Shown here: positions 52,454-61,483 of the stretch, piece after piece
Numbering within the stretch: position 1 is the first letter of the stretch
How the letters are laid out: each line of letters begins with the position of its first letter
NCBI RefSeq assembly: GCF_024623065.1
Contig: NZ_JANJZR010000018.1
Coordinates: forward strand, 1 to 64,000
Reading direction: 5' to 3'
Length of the DNA stretch: 64,000 nt
DNA from: Bacteroides acidifaciens
GTDB taxonomy: Bacteria; Bacteroidota; Bacteroidia; Bacteroidales; Bacteroidaceae
Notes under the pieces: generated by a model
Database searches by the model: none
Told to the model about the DNA's origin: nothing
The model's input: only the letters and a program-made list of their open reading frames with translations
Translations under genes and position numbers: made by a program

Positions 52454-54469
52454 TCAATTCAAACCTAATTTTACAACGAACTGTACTAGCCCACTCAAAA
52501 CAGCACTGGCCTCTTTTGTTTCACTATCTTTATTATAGTCCATCAGGTTATTCATGAAGGCAACATATTCCGTATCAGATTCTACTTTTGATGCAGAAAA
52601 AAGAATACTATTTTTCACATAATCAGATGTTGCAGCAATACGCTTGTCTACATCCGGAAACTCTTTCATTACACGAATCTCCTTGTTTGTACTAGAACGG
52701 AGTCCCCGGATAAAAGGGAAATAAGCATCCGTACATTCAATTACACATGAATCAGATTCATGGGACAAAATAGAAGAACGTATATCTTCTGTTGAAGTAG
52801 TTTCCATAAATACGACATCAACAACATGCCATTTATTTCCACATCTAAACGCTTGTATAAGGACAAATTTCCCATTAACATTCGGCATCACATATAGAAT
52901 CTTCTTAGTGTATTTACATTCGGTATCTGGATTGAAGAAATTAATAGTGCCATTACAAGCATACAAGTTTCTTTTTCGCCGGTTACTAAACTCTATATAC
53001 TGCTCACTACACAAATCCACAACAACATAGCGAAACGTATCGGATAAATGACCATGTTCCTCATATGTCTGCAAGGTAGTTTTATTCTTGACCTTAGTTT
53101 TAAGAATGGCACCGTTAGCATCTTTCTGTACGCTCATGTAGTCCTCAATAGATACCGAACATGATTCGTCAATGTATATCTCTATACCGGGAACTGTACA
53201 ATCAAAGATAGCATTGATAAACTCACCGGTCATCGCTACACTCGGATTCTTGTTGCCTACCTTATCCTCAATCTCAAACCCTTCTTTCTGTAATGTGTCT
53301 ATGAATAAGTCCATCCAGGAACGCTTCTCATCGTCAATGCTGTTTGCCGCTTTCGTTGATGCATCACCATGTACATATAACCTATCAGAATATTGGATAG
53401 ATTTCAGATACTTTGCAACAAGTTTGGAAGCTTTCTTTACAGTATTGTTGGGGCTTTCAGCGCACGTTTCATGGAATTGCCAAACCTTGGTACCAGTTGA
53501 GAAATCGACCTGCCAATATGATACGCTGATATACGGAAGCACGTTGTTATCGACAGAGATATGAATAGGTAAGTCTGGAACATACTTATGTTCACCGGAA
53601 TGTTTGCCACGATTGAAAGAACCGAAGAACTCGCTACCGGTACGAATGACACCCCACTCTCCCAATGCGTACACATTGTAATAGTCCGGGTCGTGAACTC
53701 TATCATACTCAAAATCGGCAACACATTGCTCATCATAGAATCCATACGTACCGTCAGGACTACCGACAACCCAAAAATTATTCAAATAGGTAGATTGGAT
53801 AATAACTGTATTAGGTGCCTGTTCCTCGATTTGCTTAGTACGAAGATTAAGTATTTGCCTGGGTGCATTCTTCTTTACGGATTTGACCTTGGTAAGTTCT
53901 TTCGGCAACTCTTTGCCGGCAATGGTAACAGACATTGGCACATCATGCCATTTGTCTTTATCAATGAACTCTTTCTTTATCCAGTGGCTTTCACTGATCG
54001 GATTAAAGGTACAAATAATCTGCTGCCCTTTCTTACCACGCAAACGCTTACGTAGCTGCTTGAAATCCGGATGCTCGAACTCTGACCATTCTTCTAACTG
54101 AACACGCTTGTAGTTAGAGATACCTTTTATCTTCTCCGGATCGTCAAGACCGGAGAAATCTATCTTCGCACCATTAACCAAACATTTAATAGTATTCTGT
54201 TGGAACTTGAACAAATGGGATATGCCAAGACCGGCCGCAGCGACTTTATAATCTTCATAAATGGTTTTGAGAATAGAAGCTCCTACCTTACGCATAACAA
54301 GAGTGTTCTCACCGTCCTGTAATGTCTGTATCAGTATGGTTTGTGCCACACTATACGACTTACCGGAAGATGAACCTCCATAGAGAATGATAAAACGGAT
54401 AGTCTCATCATTCAAGTACTTCAATAGATAGAATCCGTTAGGATTTAGCTTCTTATAATTTATAACCAT
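52454..54469 (-). CDS. terminase large subunit
   Basis: A 671-residue packaging ATPase-nuclease. Walker A is GGSSSGKS at residues 31-38, Walker B with the catalytic Glu lies in RVQLEEWSE (about 123-130), followed by the coupling motif region (CTFNPISES). The nuclease domain shows VHGDASTKAANSIDDEKRSW and later acidic residues; a C-terminal 130-residue tail follows, longer than many homologues. It cuts and translocates DNA into the prohead. The small subunit lies 61 bases upstream and the portal downstream. Confidence 0.93.
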   Translation of the reverse strand: MVINYKKLNPNGFYLLKYLNDETIRFIILYGGSSSGKSYSVAQTILIQTLQDGENTLVMRKVGASILKTIYEDYKVAAAGLGISHLFKFQQNTIKCLVNGAKIDFSGLDDPEKIKGISNYKRVQLEEWSEFEHPDFKQLRKRLRGKKGQQIICTFNPISESHWIKKEFIDKDKWHDVPMSVTIAGKELPKELTKVKSVKKNAPRQILNLRTKQIEEQAPNTVIIQSTYLNNFWVVGSPDGTYGFYDEQCVADFEYDRVHDPDYYNVYALGEWGVIRTGSEFFGSFNRGKHSGEHKYVPDLPIHISVDNNVLPYISVSYWQVDFSTGTKVWQFHETCAESPNNTVKKASKLVAKYLKSIQYSDRLYVHGDASTKAANSIDDEKRSWMDLFIDTLQKEGFEIEDKVGNKNPSVAMTGEFINAIFDCTVPGIEIYIDESCSVSIEDYMSVQKDANGAILKTKVKNKTTLQTYEEHGHLSDTFRYVVVDLCSEQYIEFSNRRKRNLYACNGTINFFNPDTECKYTKKILYVMPNVNGKFVLIQAFRCGNKWHVVDVVFMETTSTEDIRSSILSHESDSCVIECTDAYFPFIRGLRSSTNKEIRVMKEFPDVDKRIAATSDYVKNSILFSASKVESDTEYVAFMNNLMDYNKDSETKEASAVLSGLVQFVVKLGLN

Positions 54470-54530
54470 ATTGTTCTAAAAGTAAGGTTTCTCTGTAGGG
54501 TGAATACCGGATTTTGCAGTTCAAATTGTT

Positions 54531-55076
54531 CTATTCTTCCGAATCTCCATTTTCATCAAAGCCGATACGAAGTTCACCGACTTTATTTCCGTCTCCACCT
54601 TTGATATTGACATTCTTATCGGCTTCCCATCCATTCCAGGCACCAAGCAAACGAGCGGCTTCTGTTTTACCGTTGAACTCATAGACAACTTCCCCTCTCT
54701 TATTCTGAATCTTCTTCAATGCATTACGGGTACGCTTTGGAAGTTGGGACGGACTTCTCATCTTTGTTTTCCCGGTAACAGGGTCTACATAATGTAAATC
54801 ATCGGGATCAGCGAGTACAATATCCATTAATACCTTTTCGACCGTTTTCCTCTCTACTTCAGTCTCTTTCGCCCTCTGTTGCTTAATCTCACTTATCCTT
54901 GCACTAACCTTGCTATTGGCTAACAATCTGCTAGCAGCACTCCAAATCGTTTCAGGTTTCATCTTTGACGCATCATAAGACATCCTATATGCTTCACTAG
55001 CATTACCTTCTGTATCAACGTAGTATTTACAGAATTTCTCTTGCTTGAATGTTAATGGTTTCTCTTGCTTTCCCAT
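54531..55076 (-). CDS. terminase small subunit
   Basis: A 181-residue DNA-recognition protein. The N-terminal helix-turn-helix is typical (LTFKQEKFCKYYVDTEGNASEAYRMSY), followed by a helical oligomerisation region and a short acidic tail. It binds the packaging site and hands DNA to the large subunit. It starts 2 bases after the phosphoribosyltransferase stop. Confidence 0.9.
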   Translation of the reverse strand: MGKQEKPLTFKQEKFCKYYVDTEGNASEAYRMSYDASKMKPETIWSAASRLLANSKVSARISEIKQQRAKETEVERKTVEKVLMDIVLADPDDLHYVDPVTGKTKMRSPSQLPKRTRNALKKIQNKRGEVVYEFNGKTEAARLLGAWNGWEADKNVNIKGGDGNKVGELRIGFDENGDSEE

Positions 55077-55077
55077 A

Positions 55078-55644
55078 TCAATTGTTATTTATTCCTACGA
55101 GAAAAAGAAGCTGCTCTCTATCCTTTAAAAGCTCATAGGTGGCAAGCAGTGTGCTGCCAGTTGTTAATATGTCATCATACACTATTATTTTCTTTTCCTT
55201 TATCGGACGAAGAAGAAAGAATTCCGGATTCAATCTATCTTTAGTTAGGCACTGGATTGCATTCTCATAGAATGGTATTTTCACCGCCCCCGCAATTTTC
55301 GTACAGATAGAGGTTGAAAAATGAAAGCCCTCGTTGTGCCTCCGTCGCGGTGTGGTGACTATACACCATCCTTCATATCCCCCTACTATGAAGCGGTGGA
55401 GAAACTCACACGCTCTCTCTGCAAAGAATGATGCTAGTTCCTCCGACTGTTTAATTTCTGAAAAGCTGGTACCAGTCTTGGAACGAGTGAACTGGGAGAT
55501 GTAATAGATATCACCCTTTTTATGAAGTGATACCTTTTCTTTCAGATCACATAACCGTTCCTGATGAGACCAGCTCTTACATTTCACCGCTTCCGGCTTA
55601 TCCCAGTCATCAATACGACATATCTTTCCCTTTCCTTTCATCAA
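55078..55644 (-). CDS. phage phosphoribosyltransferase
   Basis: A 188-residue protein with the type I phosphoribosyltransferase PRPP motif IIVYDDILTTGSTL near the C-terminus and supporting Arg-rich segments. Such enzymes join PRPP to a nucleobase or release it. Its start overlaps the epimerase stop by 35 bases. It is part of a cluster with a radical SAM enzyme, a deoxyribosyltransferase-like protein and an epimerase, directly before the terminase. The base it acts on is unknown; a modified nucleotide or nucleotide salvage is plausible. Confidence 0.75.
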   Translation of the reverse strand: MMKGKGKICRIDDWDKPEAVKCKSWSHQERLCDLKEKVSLHKKGDIYYISQFTRSKTGTSFSEIKQSEELASFFAERACEFLHRFIVGGYEGWCIVTTPRRRHNEGFHFSTSICTKIAGAVKIPFYENAIQCLTKDRLNPEFFLLRPIKEKKIIVYDDILTTGSTLLATYELLKDREQLLFLVGINNN

Positions 55645-56404
55645 AAATCTTCTTTACTCCGTCCTCGACAGATGTGTAAGACAAAGGTACTAAATAGATA
55701 CCCCGATTCACCGATTGCTCCAAATTGTCAAAATCCCGTTTTTCATTAATCAGCTCAATTTCAAGCGATTTGTAGTACTTCACTAAAGTAGCAAAATACA
55801 TAGTAGTCACTGGTTGCACATTGCAGATGTTGATTAGCTGACGGTTACAACCTATTGCATAGATAAGGCCTTCGACAATATCATCTATGTAAGTGAAGCA
55901 CCGGATATTCTGACCGCAGTTGTATAAAGACACGTTTTCCTTTTCCATCAGGAACCAGAGAAGAGTTCTTTTTCGCGGATTAGGTCCATATACATTATGC
56001 AGCCGGCATCCGGTCGCAGCCTTACAATAGATAGATGCATACTGTTCATCGAAATACTTGCTTATTCCATACATGGAAGTGGTATTCTCCGGATTCGCCG
56101 TTGACGAACTGGCGTATACTAACTTCACATGATACTGGTTACATGCATCAGCTACTCGCATGAAAGTATCAATGTTATCCTTCCTGATTTGTTCCAGGTT
56201 TCCATTAAACACACTAGTTTGCGCCGCTAAATGAAACACACAATCAATACCCCCATTTTTCAAGAGCTCACATACTTTTGTGGCTTCAATACCAGACTTT
56301 CGATCAAGTCCTATGACTTCGACATCCCTTTTAGCTAATTCTCGGCAAAGGGCTTTACCAATAAATCCCTCACTGCCGGTTACAATCATTTTTCTCATCA
56401 TCAC
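55610..56404 (-). CDS. NAD-dependent sugar epimerase/dehydratase (SDR family)
   Basis: A 264-residue protein with the Rossmann motif TGSEGFIG (residues 8-15), the HLAAQTS loop, and the SDR pair in YGISKYFDE; a conserved substrate region RLHNVYGPNPR follows. These act on nucleotide sugars, for example C4 epimerisation or 4,6-dehydration. It is shorter than typical 310-residue epimerases, lacking part of the C-terminal substrate lobe. Phages rarely carry one in the packaging operon. It may supply a sugar for phage DNA or change host surface glycans. Confidence 0.8.
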   Translation of the reverse strand: MMMRKMIVTGSEGFIGKALCRELAKRDVEVIGLDRKSGIEATKVCELLKNGGIDCVFHLAAQTSVFNGNLEQIRKDNIDTFMRVADACNQYHVKLVYASSSTANPENTTSMYGISKYFDEQYASIYCKAATGCRLHNVYGPNPRKRTLLWFLMEKENVSLYNCGQNIRCFTYIDDIVEGLIYAIGCNRQLINICNVQPVTTMYFATLVKYYKSLEIELINEKRDFDNLEQSVNRGIYLVPLSYTSVEDGVKKIFDERKGKDMSY

Positions 56405-56471
56405 AAAAACTAAAGGTGCATCTTGTTTAAAGACACACCTAGGTTCAACATAAAATCCTAAAGATTAAATC

Positions 56472-57389
56472 TTATTTTTGAAAATACTCCCTACACTTAA
56501 AACCCTTTCTAGGAGTAAAGTCTTTAAATTCACAGCTTCTAAACACCCACTTCTTATCAGCCCATCCGGCTAAATCCTTTTGCCATTGAGGAATAATTTG
56601 ACGTGGATTATTCAAATCCCTATAAGGCTGGCAATGCGGTAAGAACCGACCGCCTTTGTTCTTCCAATGATTGACACGCTCAAACGATTCTTTGAAGTCA
56701 CTGAGCAGGATACAATAAAAGAAGTATTCGCCTTTGTACCCGTACTTGTCAATCAAAGCCGTGGCACGATCACATTCTGCAATCTGTCCAGGTGTATCGC
56801 AACCAAACCTTATATGCTTCATCCACTTTACCTTTGCAAGCAACTTGGCAATATCATCCGTTACCAGCCGGGCATCTAATCCCTGATTAAAGTCAACCCG
56901 CACGCCCATGGAGATTATTTTTTCAATCTGCTGCAAACCGTAGTCGGATGCAAGAATGTTGTTATCCATGAGAATCACATTTTTTCGCCCAGCAGATACT
57001 TCCGCAATATCCATGTAAGGAGTGATGTTTCCTTCTTTGACAGGTACAACACACCATTTACAACGATTAGGACAGCCCCTTGTCAAAAAGCCATAAGCCA
57101 AATTCTTATCAACATTGTACAGATCGTAATCAGGAATCATTCTATCAATTTCCGGTAGAAGAACCTTTTTTATGTCATACCCTGTACCGCCTTTCTCGAC
57201 TTGATCGGCATTGATGTAGTAGCCGTAATCCGGTGTAAACGAAAAGACCTTTGCTGAATAAACCTTATCATAAGAACAAAGGGGATTATACCATTCTACA
57301 TTATCACCTCTTGCCTTGTGCCATGCACTTATCTTCATCAAAGCTAGATTAGGATAATTACTGTCAACTGCTAATATTCCGATGTTCAT
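56472..57389 (-). CDS. radical SAM protein
   Basis: A 305-residue protein. The radical SAM CxxxCxxC is at Cys106, Cys110 and Cys113 in GCPNRCKWCVVP. The first 100 residues (ILAVDSNYPNLALMKISAWHKARGDN) look like the degenerate B12-binding-type fold seen in many phage radical SAM proteins. A barrel and later ACGG-like segments follow. It uses an iron-sulfur cluster and S-adenosylmethionine to start radical chemistry. Its substrate is not evident. It is 67 bases from the epimerase and 11 from the deoxyribosyltransferase-like gene. Confidence 0.8.
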   Translation of the reverse strand: MNIGILAVDSNYPNLALMKISAWHKARGDNVEWYNPLCSYDKVYSAKVFSFTPDYGYYINADQVEKGGTGYDIKKVLLPEIDRMIPDYDLYNVDKNLAYGFLTRGCPNRCKWCVVPVKEGNITPYMDIAEVSAGRKNVILMDNNILASDYGLQQIEKIISMGVRVDFNQGLDARLVTDDIAKLLAKVKWMKHIRFGCDTPGQIAECDRATALIDKYGYKGEYFFYCILLSDFKESFERVNHWKNKGGRFLPHCQPYRDLNNPRQIIPQWQKDLAGWADKKWVFRSCEFKDFTPRKGFKCREYFQK

Positions 57390-57400
57390 TACTAAAACAG

Positions 57401-57832
57401 TTATACTCCAATTATCTCATCATTGATACGAAATATGCTATCACTCACAAAATCGTATATCTTATACATAAGTTCCGGTTCTTCCTTTTTCGGAGAATAA
57501 ACCATCACCTTTTTACCTGCACCTTTCATCCAACCCGCTTCTGTGTTAGCAGACCGACCACAAGGGAGAACCATAACGCAGACATCAGCCCACTGCATAC
57601 CGTTGAAATCCGAATCAAAACCTTTCTGCGCAATTGGGTGATTAAGCGCTTCTCTATATTGCTCTGTTGTCCAGTTCTGCCAATCAGGGTCTATATCAGA
57701 CCATTGGAAACCACCATTACCATGTGGGGGATTCTTAAAATCGTAAACCTCATGTCCTAAATCACGGAGAATATCTACAACGTCCTGTTGAAATACATTT
57801 CTCCAACTACTTGCTACATAAATTTTTGCCAT
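57401..57832 (-). CDS. nucleoside 2-deoxyribosyltransferase-like protein
   Basis: A 143-residue protein with an IYVASSWRN start and LPCGRSANTEAGWMKGAGKKVMVYS, the two conserved ends of the nucleoside 2-deoxyribosyltransferase/DUF4406 fold that binds a nucleoside and its sugar. These enzymes exchange bases on 2'-deoxyribose or hydrolyse deoxynucleotides. It is the first gene of the leftward cluster and lies after a 23-bp palindrome. Specificity cannot be read. Confidence 0.75.
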   Translation of the reverse strand: MAKIYVASSWRNVFQQDVVDILRDLGHEVYDFKNPPHGNGGFQWSDIDPDWQNWTTEQYREALNHPIAQKGFDSDFNGMQWADVCVMVLPCGRSANTEAGWMKGAGKKVMVYSPKKEEPELMYKIYDFVSDSIFRINDEIIGV

Positions 57833-58120
57833 ATTATTTTAAATTGTTACTTTTGGATGTCGTTTGCACGGTGCAAGCGACTTAATTTTATTTTTATGAA
57901 AAACATAATTTTAAAAGGACTCCTATAGCTTTACTACCGTGGGGCTATATGGATGTCCAAAATCAATTAGACGGTAGGATGGGAAGCATTTTTCAATCTC
58001 GTAAGTGACAGTTATTAGTTAATTGAATACGTGACAGAGTGTGTACCCATCTAAAATAAACAGGAGGCGGCTTTGCAACCCGCCTTTTGCTTTTATTCAT
58101 TACAGACTGTATTTTGAGTG
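57833..58120. other. intergenic control region with a 23-bp palindrome
   Basis: No gene is seen. Plus-strand GTCGTTTGCAC-G-GTGCAAGCGAC (57859-57881, one mismatch in 11-base arms) lies about 27 bases before the first enzyme gene and looks like an operator for the leftward packaging/structural operon. GTGACAG words occur near 58004 and 58031, and the terminator at 58065-58085 closes the next operon. Confidence 0.55.
58065..58085 (-). terminator. terminator of the accessory operon
   Basis: AGGCGG (58065-58070) pairs with CCGCCT (58080-58085). On the minus strand it follows the stop of the gene at 58121. Confidence 0.6.
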
Positions 58121-58348
58121 TTATTTAGAATATTGTTGACTCTTTGTGCAAGTTCCGGTTCCAAACGCACCAATCGGACAATCATCACAATAAAAGGTTA
58201 CACTTCTATAATCTGCGCCACTTCCACATGGATGTTCACTAAGCTCCATAACTTTATCATTAAGAAGCTGTACTTCTTCTTTGAGCTTATTTACCTCACT
58301 AATAGGGGTCAAAGCTCTATATTCTTGTTCTGTTAATATGTATTGCAT
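58121..58348 (-). CDS. small Cys-containing phage protein
   Basis: A 75-residue protein with a helical N-terminal half (EVNKLKEEVQLLNDKVMEL) and a Cys-rich C-terminus (YCDDCPIGAFGTGTC) that could bind zinc. It is the last gene of the accessory operon, before a terminator. No family assigned. Confidence 0.6.
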   Translation of the reverse strand: MQYILTEQEYRALTPISEVNKLKEEVQLLNDKVMELSEHPCGSGADYRSVTFYCDDCPIGAFGTGTCTKSQQYSK

Positions 58349-58369
58349 AATTTATTCCTTTCTGTTATT

Positions 58370-58786
58370 TTATTCCTCCAATAGTTTTAGCAGTGATTTT
58401 TTATACTCGTCTATTTCCTTAATAGCATCTTCTTGACCTGATTTTGCATCATTTATCATTAAATCTGCTACTCCCTCCATTATTTCATCCTTATGCCTAT
58501 TCAGATATTTGATAAAGTATTCCTGCATCAAATCAGTATCCATATTTGCTATATCCGAATATGTGTCTCCACTTCCATAACTGCCAGAAAAAGAAGAATA
58601 ACAAAGATTACTTATATTCATACTCTGAATACTCTCCCTTCTGCCAAATCCATCTGTATGCTTATCTATTCCACTATTGCTATGGCTTGGAAACTCTTCT
58701 CTGATTTTAGGGAGAGTTTCTTTAATAAACTTTTTCAGTTTTCTGCCAGTAGTGATTAACTTACTTAATTCTTTTGCTGTCATCAT
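58370..58786 (-). CDS. hypothetical phage protein
   Basis: A 138-residue helical protein with a Ser/Gly-rich middle (NLCYSSFSGSYGSGDTYSD) and an acidic/basic C-terminal helix. Its start overlaps the stop of the methylase remnant (ATGA). No family is recognised. Confidence 0.55.
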   Translation of the reverse strand: MMTAKELSKLITTGRKLKKFIKETLPKIREEFPSHSNSGIDKHTDGFGRRESIQSMNISNLCYSSFSGSYGSGDTYSDIANMDTDLMQEYFIKYLNRHKDEIMEGVADLMINDAKSGQEDAIKEIDEYKKSLLKLLEE

Positions 58787-59354
58787 CAGTCTCCTTTCTT
58801 TTTAATCCGTTCTAGTACATCTCTGTTGGCTTCCAATATTTCATCGAAAGATAGAATAGGCATCCAACATATAACCTTAATATCATCCTTTTCGACACTG
58901 TTTTGAAGGTTATTTCCACCTTGTAACTGTTGAAAAGTCACAAGGTGAATTGAATTTATTAGTTAATATATACGCTGCCTTATAATCGTTTCTTAATGTA
59001 TCACCATGAAATACTATTCCGGTGATTGTACCAATTTGAAATGAGCATTCCGCCTGTTCCGGCTGTTGGCTCATAGGTTACGCCCGTATCACAACCTAAT
59101 AATTTAGAAACCAAAGTTGAAATACATTTAGGAGTGAAATCCTGCTTGTTGTTCTTTCGGTCAGCATGTTCATCTTCAAAGTATTCATGGAACCAATCAT
59201 AACTAACATCACATTTGAAGTAGTCCAAAAAGTCTTTGAATACCTTGATTCGTTCTTTTTCCTCTCCAAACAAAAGATTCATTATCCGTTCCGGTGCTTG
59301 ATAACTATCTGTTATGTTCAACATTACATTTATGTCAGATAATATATTTTTCAT
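58786..59354 (-). pseudogene. decayed N6-adenine DNA methylase
   Basis: The 117-residue 5' part (59001-59354) has the N6-methylase start with YEPTAGTGGML, the SAM-binding motif, but stops at 59001. The reading continues in another frame as IGTITGIVFHGDTLRNDYKAAY and then in a third frame to a C-terminus ending KVICWMPILSFDEILEANRD and stopping at 58786-58788. The segment between motif I and HGDTL is far too short and the catalytic NPPY-type motif is missing, so the gene lost an internal piece and has frameshifts. Its start lies inside the 3' end of the recombinase gene (20-base overlap). Confidence 0.75.
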
Positions 59355-60354
59355 GGGCTAATTTAACTTCGTCATTGGTTGATTGTGCATAAATAGTAGT
59401 TGTCTCAATGCTTTCATGACCTAACATCTTCTGTACCTGTTCTATTGGCATTCCTCGTTTTAGGGCTGTAGTTGCCGCTGTTCTCCTAAGTCTATGAGGA
59501 TGTACATTGGATATACCCGCCTTTTTTCCTAGATTCCTTAGCATGATTTCAACTGCTCCCTTGGATATCCGGGATAGTTTATTCATATCTTTTATCTGCT
59601 GGCACATTCCCTCATAATCAGATAAAAATAGGGCTTCTAAATCATCTGTTCTTGAATCAACATATTCCTGAAGAGCTATTTTACAACGAGCAGACAAGTA
59701 AACAGTTCGGTACTTACGCCCTTTTCCAAGTACATCAATCTGCCCATTTTGCCAATCTACATCACCGAGATTCACATTTACCATTTCGGATACGCGACAG
59801 CCGGTGGAAAACAAGAATTCGATTATAGCCTTATTCCTTTTTGTCCTAGCCAAAGACCTTAATCTCTCCATATCATCCTCACTTAATGGCTTCTTCAATT
59901 TCTTCACTTGTCGCACTCCCTTGATTCTAAGCATTGGATTCCTATCAAGTACACCTTCTTCTGTGCACCAAGTAAAGAAGCTGCTCAAAGTTCTTCGAAT
60001 GTTGTTAAGAGTATTATCACTACATTTATTAATCTTCTTATAGGCTAAATAGACACGGACATCATCGGTAACGATTTCCTTGATATGTTTTCCTACATGT
60101 AAGATAAACGCTCTTAAAATGACACGATAATAGTCTAATGAACTTTGGCATAATCCTTCCACGGCTTTGGCTATGAAGAATTTACTGATAATTTGAGAAT
60201 CGGAATTATCATATACTACAACGGACGTTTCCTTTGCCATTATATCATAATTCCTTAGGCAGAAAGATACCGAATCAATTACTGTCGAAATTTCTTCATT
60301 GGGTATCTTACCGTACAAAGTATCACGTATTTTAGTTAAAACATATTCTTTCAT
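59335..60354 (-). CDS. second tyrosine recombinase (XerC/D-like)
   Basis: A 339-residue enzyme with an N-terminal SAM-like domain (about residues 60-150) and a complete catalytic set: Arg in TGCRVSE, Lys in GKGRKYRTV, HRLRRT, GHES and the nucleophile Tyr in TTTIYAQ. Unlike the prophage integrase at the left end, it has all canonical residues. It lies deep inside the phage, in an accessory operon, next to the methylase remnant. It may invert or excise a phage segment, resolve phage dimers, or be a remnant of a second element. Confidence 0.85.
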   Translation of the reverse strand: MKEYVLTKIRDTLYGKIPNEEISTVIDSVSFCLRNYDIMAKETSVVVYDNSDSQIISKFFIAKAVEGLCQSSLDYYRVILRAFILHVGKHIKEIVTDDVRVYLAYKKINKCSDNTLNNIRRTLSSFFTWCTEEGVLDRNPMLRIKGVRQVKKLKKPLSEDDMERLRSLARTKRNKAIIEFLFSTGCRVSEMVNVNLGDVDWQNGQIDVLGKGRKYRTVYLSARCKIALQEYVDSRTDDLEALFLSDYEGMCQQIKDMNKLSRISKGAVEIMLRNLGKKAGISNVHPHRLRRTAATTALKRGMPIEQVQKMLGHESIETTTIYAQSTNDEVKLAHEKYII

Positions 60355-60375
60355 AATGATTCCTTTTTGTATTGC

Positions 60376-60882
60376 TTAAATATATTTATCCAATTCCTTT
60401 TCTAGCAATTCTCCATCTATTTCAGGAAACAGTCTCAGAACTAAGTCCAAAGATTTACAATAATTGTTACTGTATTCTTCAGTATCCATTAATCGAAGTA
60501 CCATAGAACAAAAGATACTTTTTGTGTCTCTTAATTCGCCTTTCATCAGCAACTTTGATAGTTCGATAATTTGACTAGCAGGATTATGAAATTTTCCGTT
60601 TATATATTGAAAAATTATTCTTCCTTCAAATTGGCATATTTCACAATCTAGTTCACAATCAATGTACTCTATTTTACTATCTATGAATTCACAATAAACA
60701 CATTCACTATTAGAAGCAAATAAAATTGCAAAATCATAGATATCATCACTATTACCTACAATTATTGAAGTAGATTCAAGAGTTTCCGAAACACCATTAT
60801 TACACCTTGCATCTTCAATAAGTTCCCTCACATATTCTTGAACTCTTGTGATGTTCTGCTCTATTAAATCTTTTTTACTCAT
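60376..60882 (-). CDS. hypothetical phage protein
   Basis: A 168-residue protein, first helical (NITRVQEYVRELIEDARC), then with a repeated short-strand stretch (YCEFIDSKIEYIDCELDCEICQFEGRII) that has four Cys but no clear zinc spacing. It ends in helices. It is 21 bases upstream of the recombinase. No family is recognised. Confidence 0.55.
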   Translation of the reverse strand: MSKKDLIEQNITRVQEYVRELIEDARCNNGVSETLESTSIIVGNSDDIYDFAILFASNSECVYCEFIDSKIEYIDCELDCEICQFEGRIIFQYINGKFHNPASQIIELSKLLMKGELRDTKSIFCSMVLRLMDTEEYSNNYCKSLDLVLRLFPEIDGELLEKELDKYI

Positions 60883-60905
60883 AATTTCAATTCAATTAAG
60901 TTAGA

Positions 60906-61151
60906 TTATTTTTTTGCAATATTCTCCCAAAAAGCAACGCCTTCAGGAGTACCATTAAAAGGGAATGAAATAGCTAGAAACCGATGAAAACAGCAATCAA
61001 CATCTAACAAATTGTTCATCCGCTCTTCATTTGTCATTGAGAAGTCAGGACACTCAATATTAAATGTCTCATTTGCCCTTTCTGTATTATATTTCCATTG
61101 ATTGAAAATACCTAGTCTTTCTAATTTTTCTATTTTTTCATTCCTCTTCAT
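60906..61151 (-). CDS. hypothetical phage protein
   Basis: An 81-residue protein, MKRNEKIEKLERLGIFNQWKYN, with a short conserved-looking FNIECPDFSMTNEERMNNLLDVD. It is 23 bases upstream of the next gene in the operon. No motif or family is recognised. Confidence 0.5.
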   Translation of the reverse strand: MKRNEKIEKLERLGIFNQWKYNTERANETFNIECPDFSMTNEERMNNLLDVDCCFHRFLAISFPFNGTPEGVAFWENIAKK

Positions 61152-61239
61152 GTTGATTGACTTTTAATGCTTTACGTCTATAAAGGTAATCGTTATTGAC
61201 AAGTTTAGCAAACAGAAACTTCGCCTTTTTAACGCCATT

Positions 61240-61482
61240 TTATTCAGTCTTTTTCTTCAACAATTCAAGTACTTTTCTTTCCCCTTCTTTTAGTCCATCG
61301 ACGTAGCCTTTTGCATGTTCACCGGCATTATATACTATAAAAGAGAGGATCAACAAAAACAGTCCGAGCGAACGATGCCAGTATAGAAGTTGGACTGTGA
61401 ACGGCTTGATTGTTATAGACAAATGCCCTACATATAACAGGAACACAAACAAAATCACACATGAAATAATTGTTGTTTTCAT
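61240..61482 (-). CDS. small membrane protein
   Basis: An 80-residue protein from the ATG at 61482 with two hydrophobic segments (MKTTIISCVILFVFLLYVG and HRSLGLFLLILSFIVYNAG) and a basic C-terminus ending in KKKTE. It could be a superinfection-exclusion or membrane accessory protein; the sequence alone does not decide. Confidence 0.5.
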   Translation of the reverse strand: MKTTIISCVILFVFLLYVGHLSITIKPFTVQLLYWHRSLGLFLLILSFIVYNAGEHAKGYVDGLKEGERKVLELLKKKTE

Positions 61483-61483
61483 A

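Noticed and set aside
59804..60043. Plus-strand ORF opposite the second recombinase
   Set aside because: It is antisense to a gene with complete catalytic motifs and has no supporting signals.
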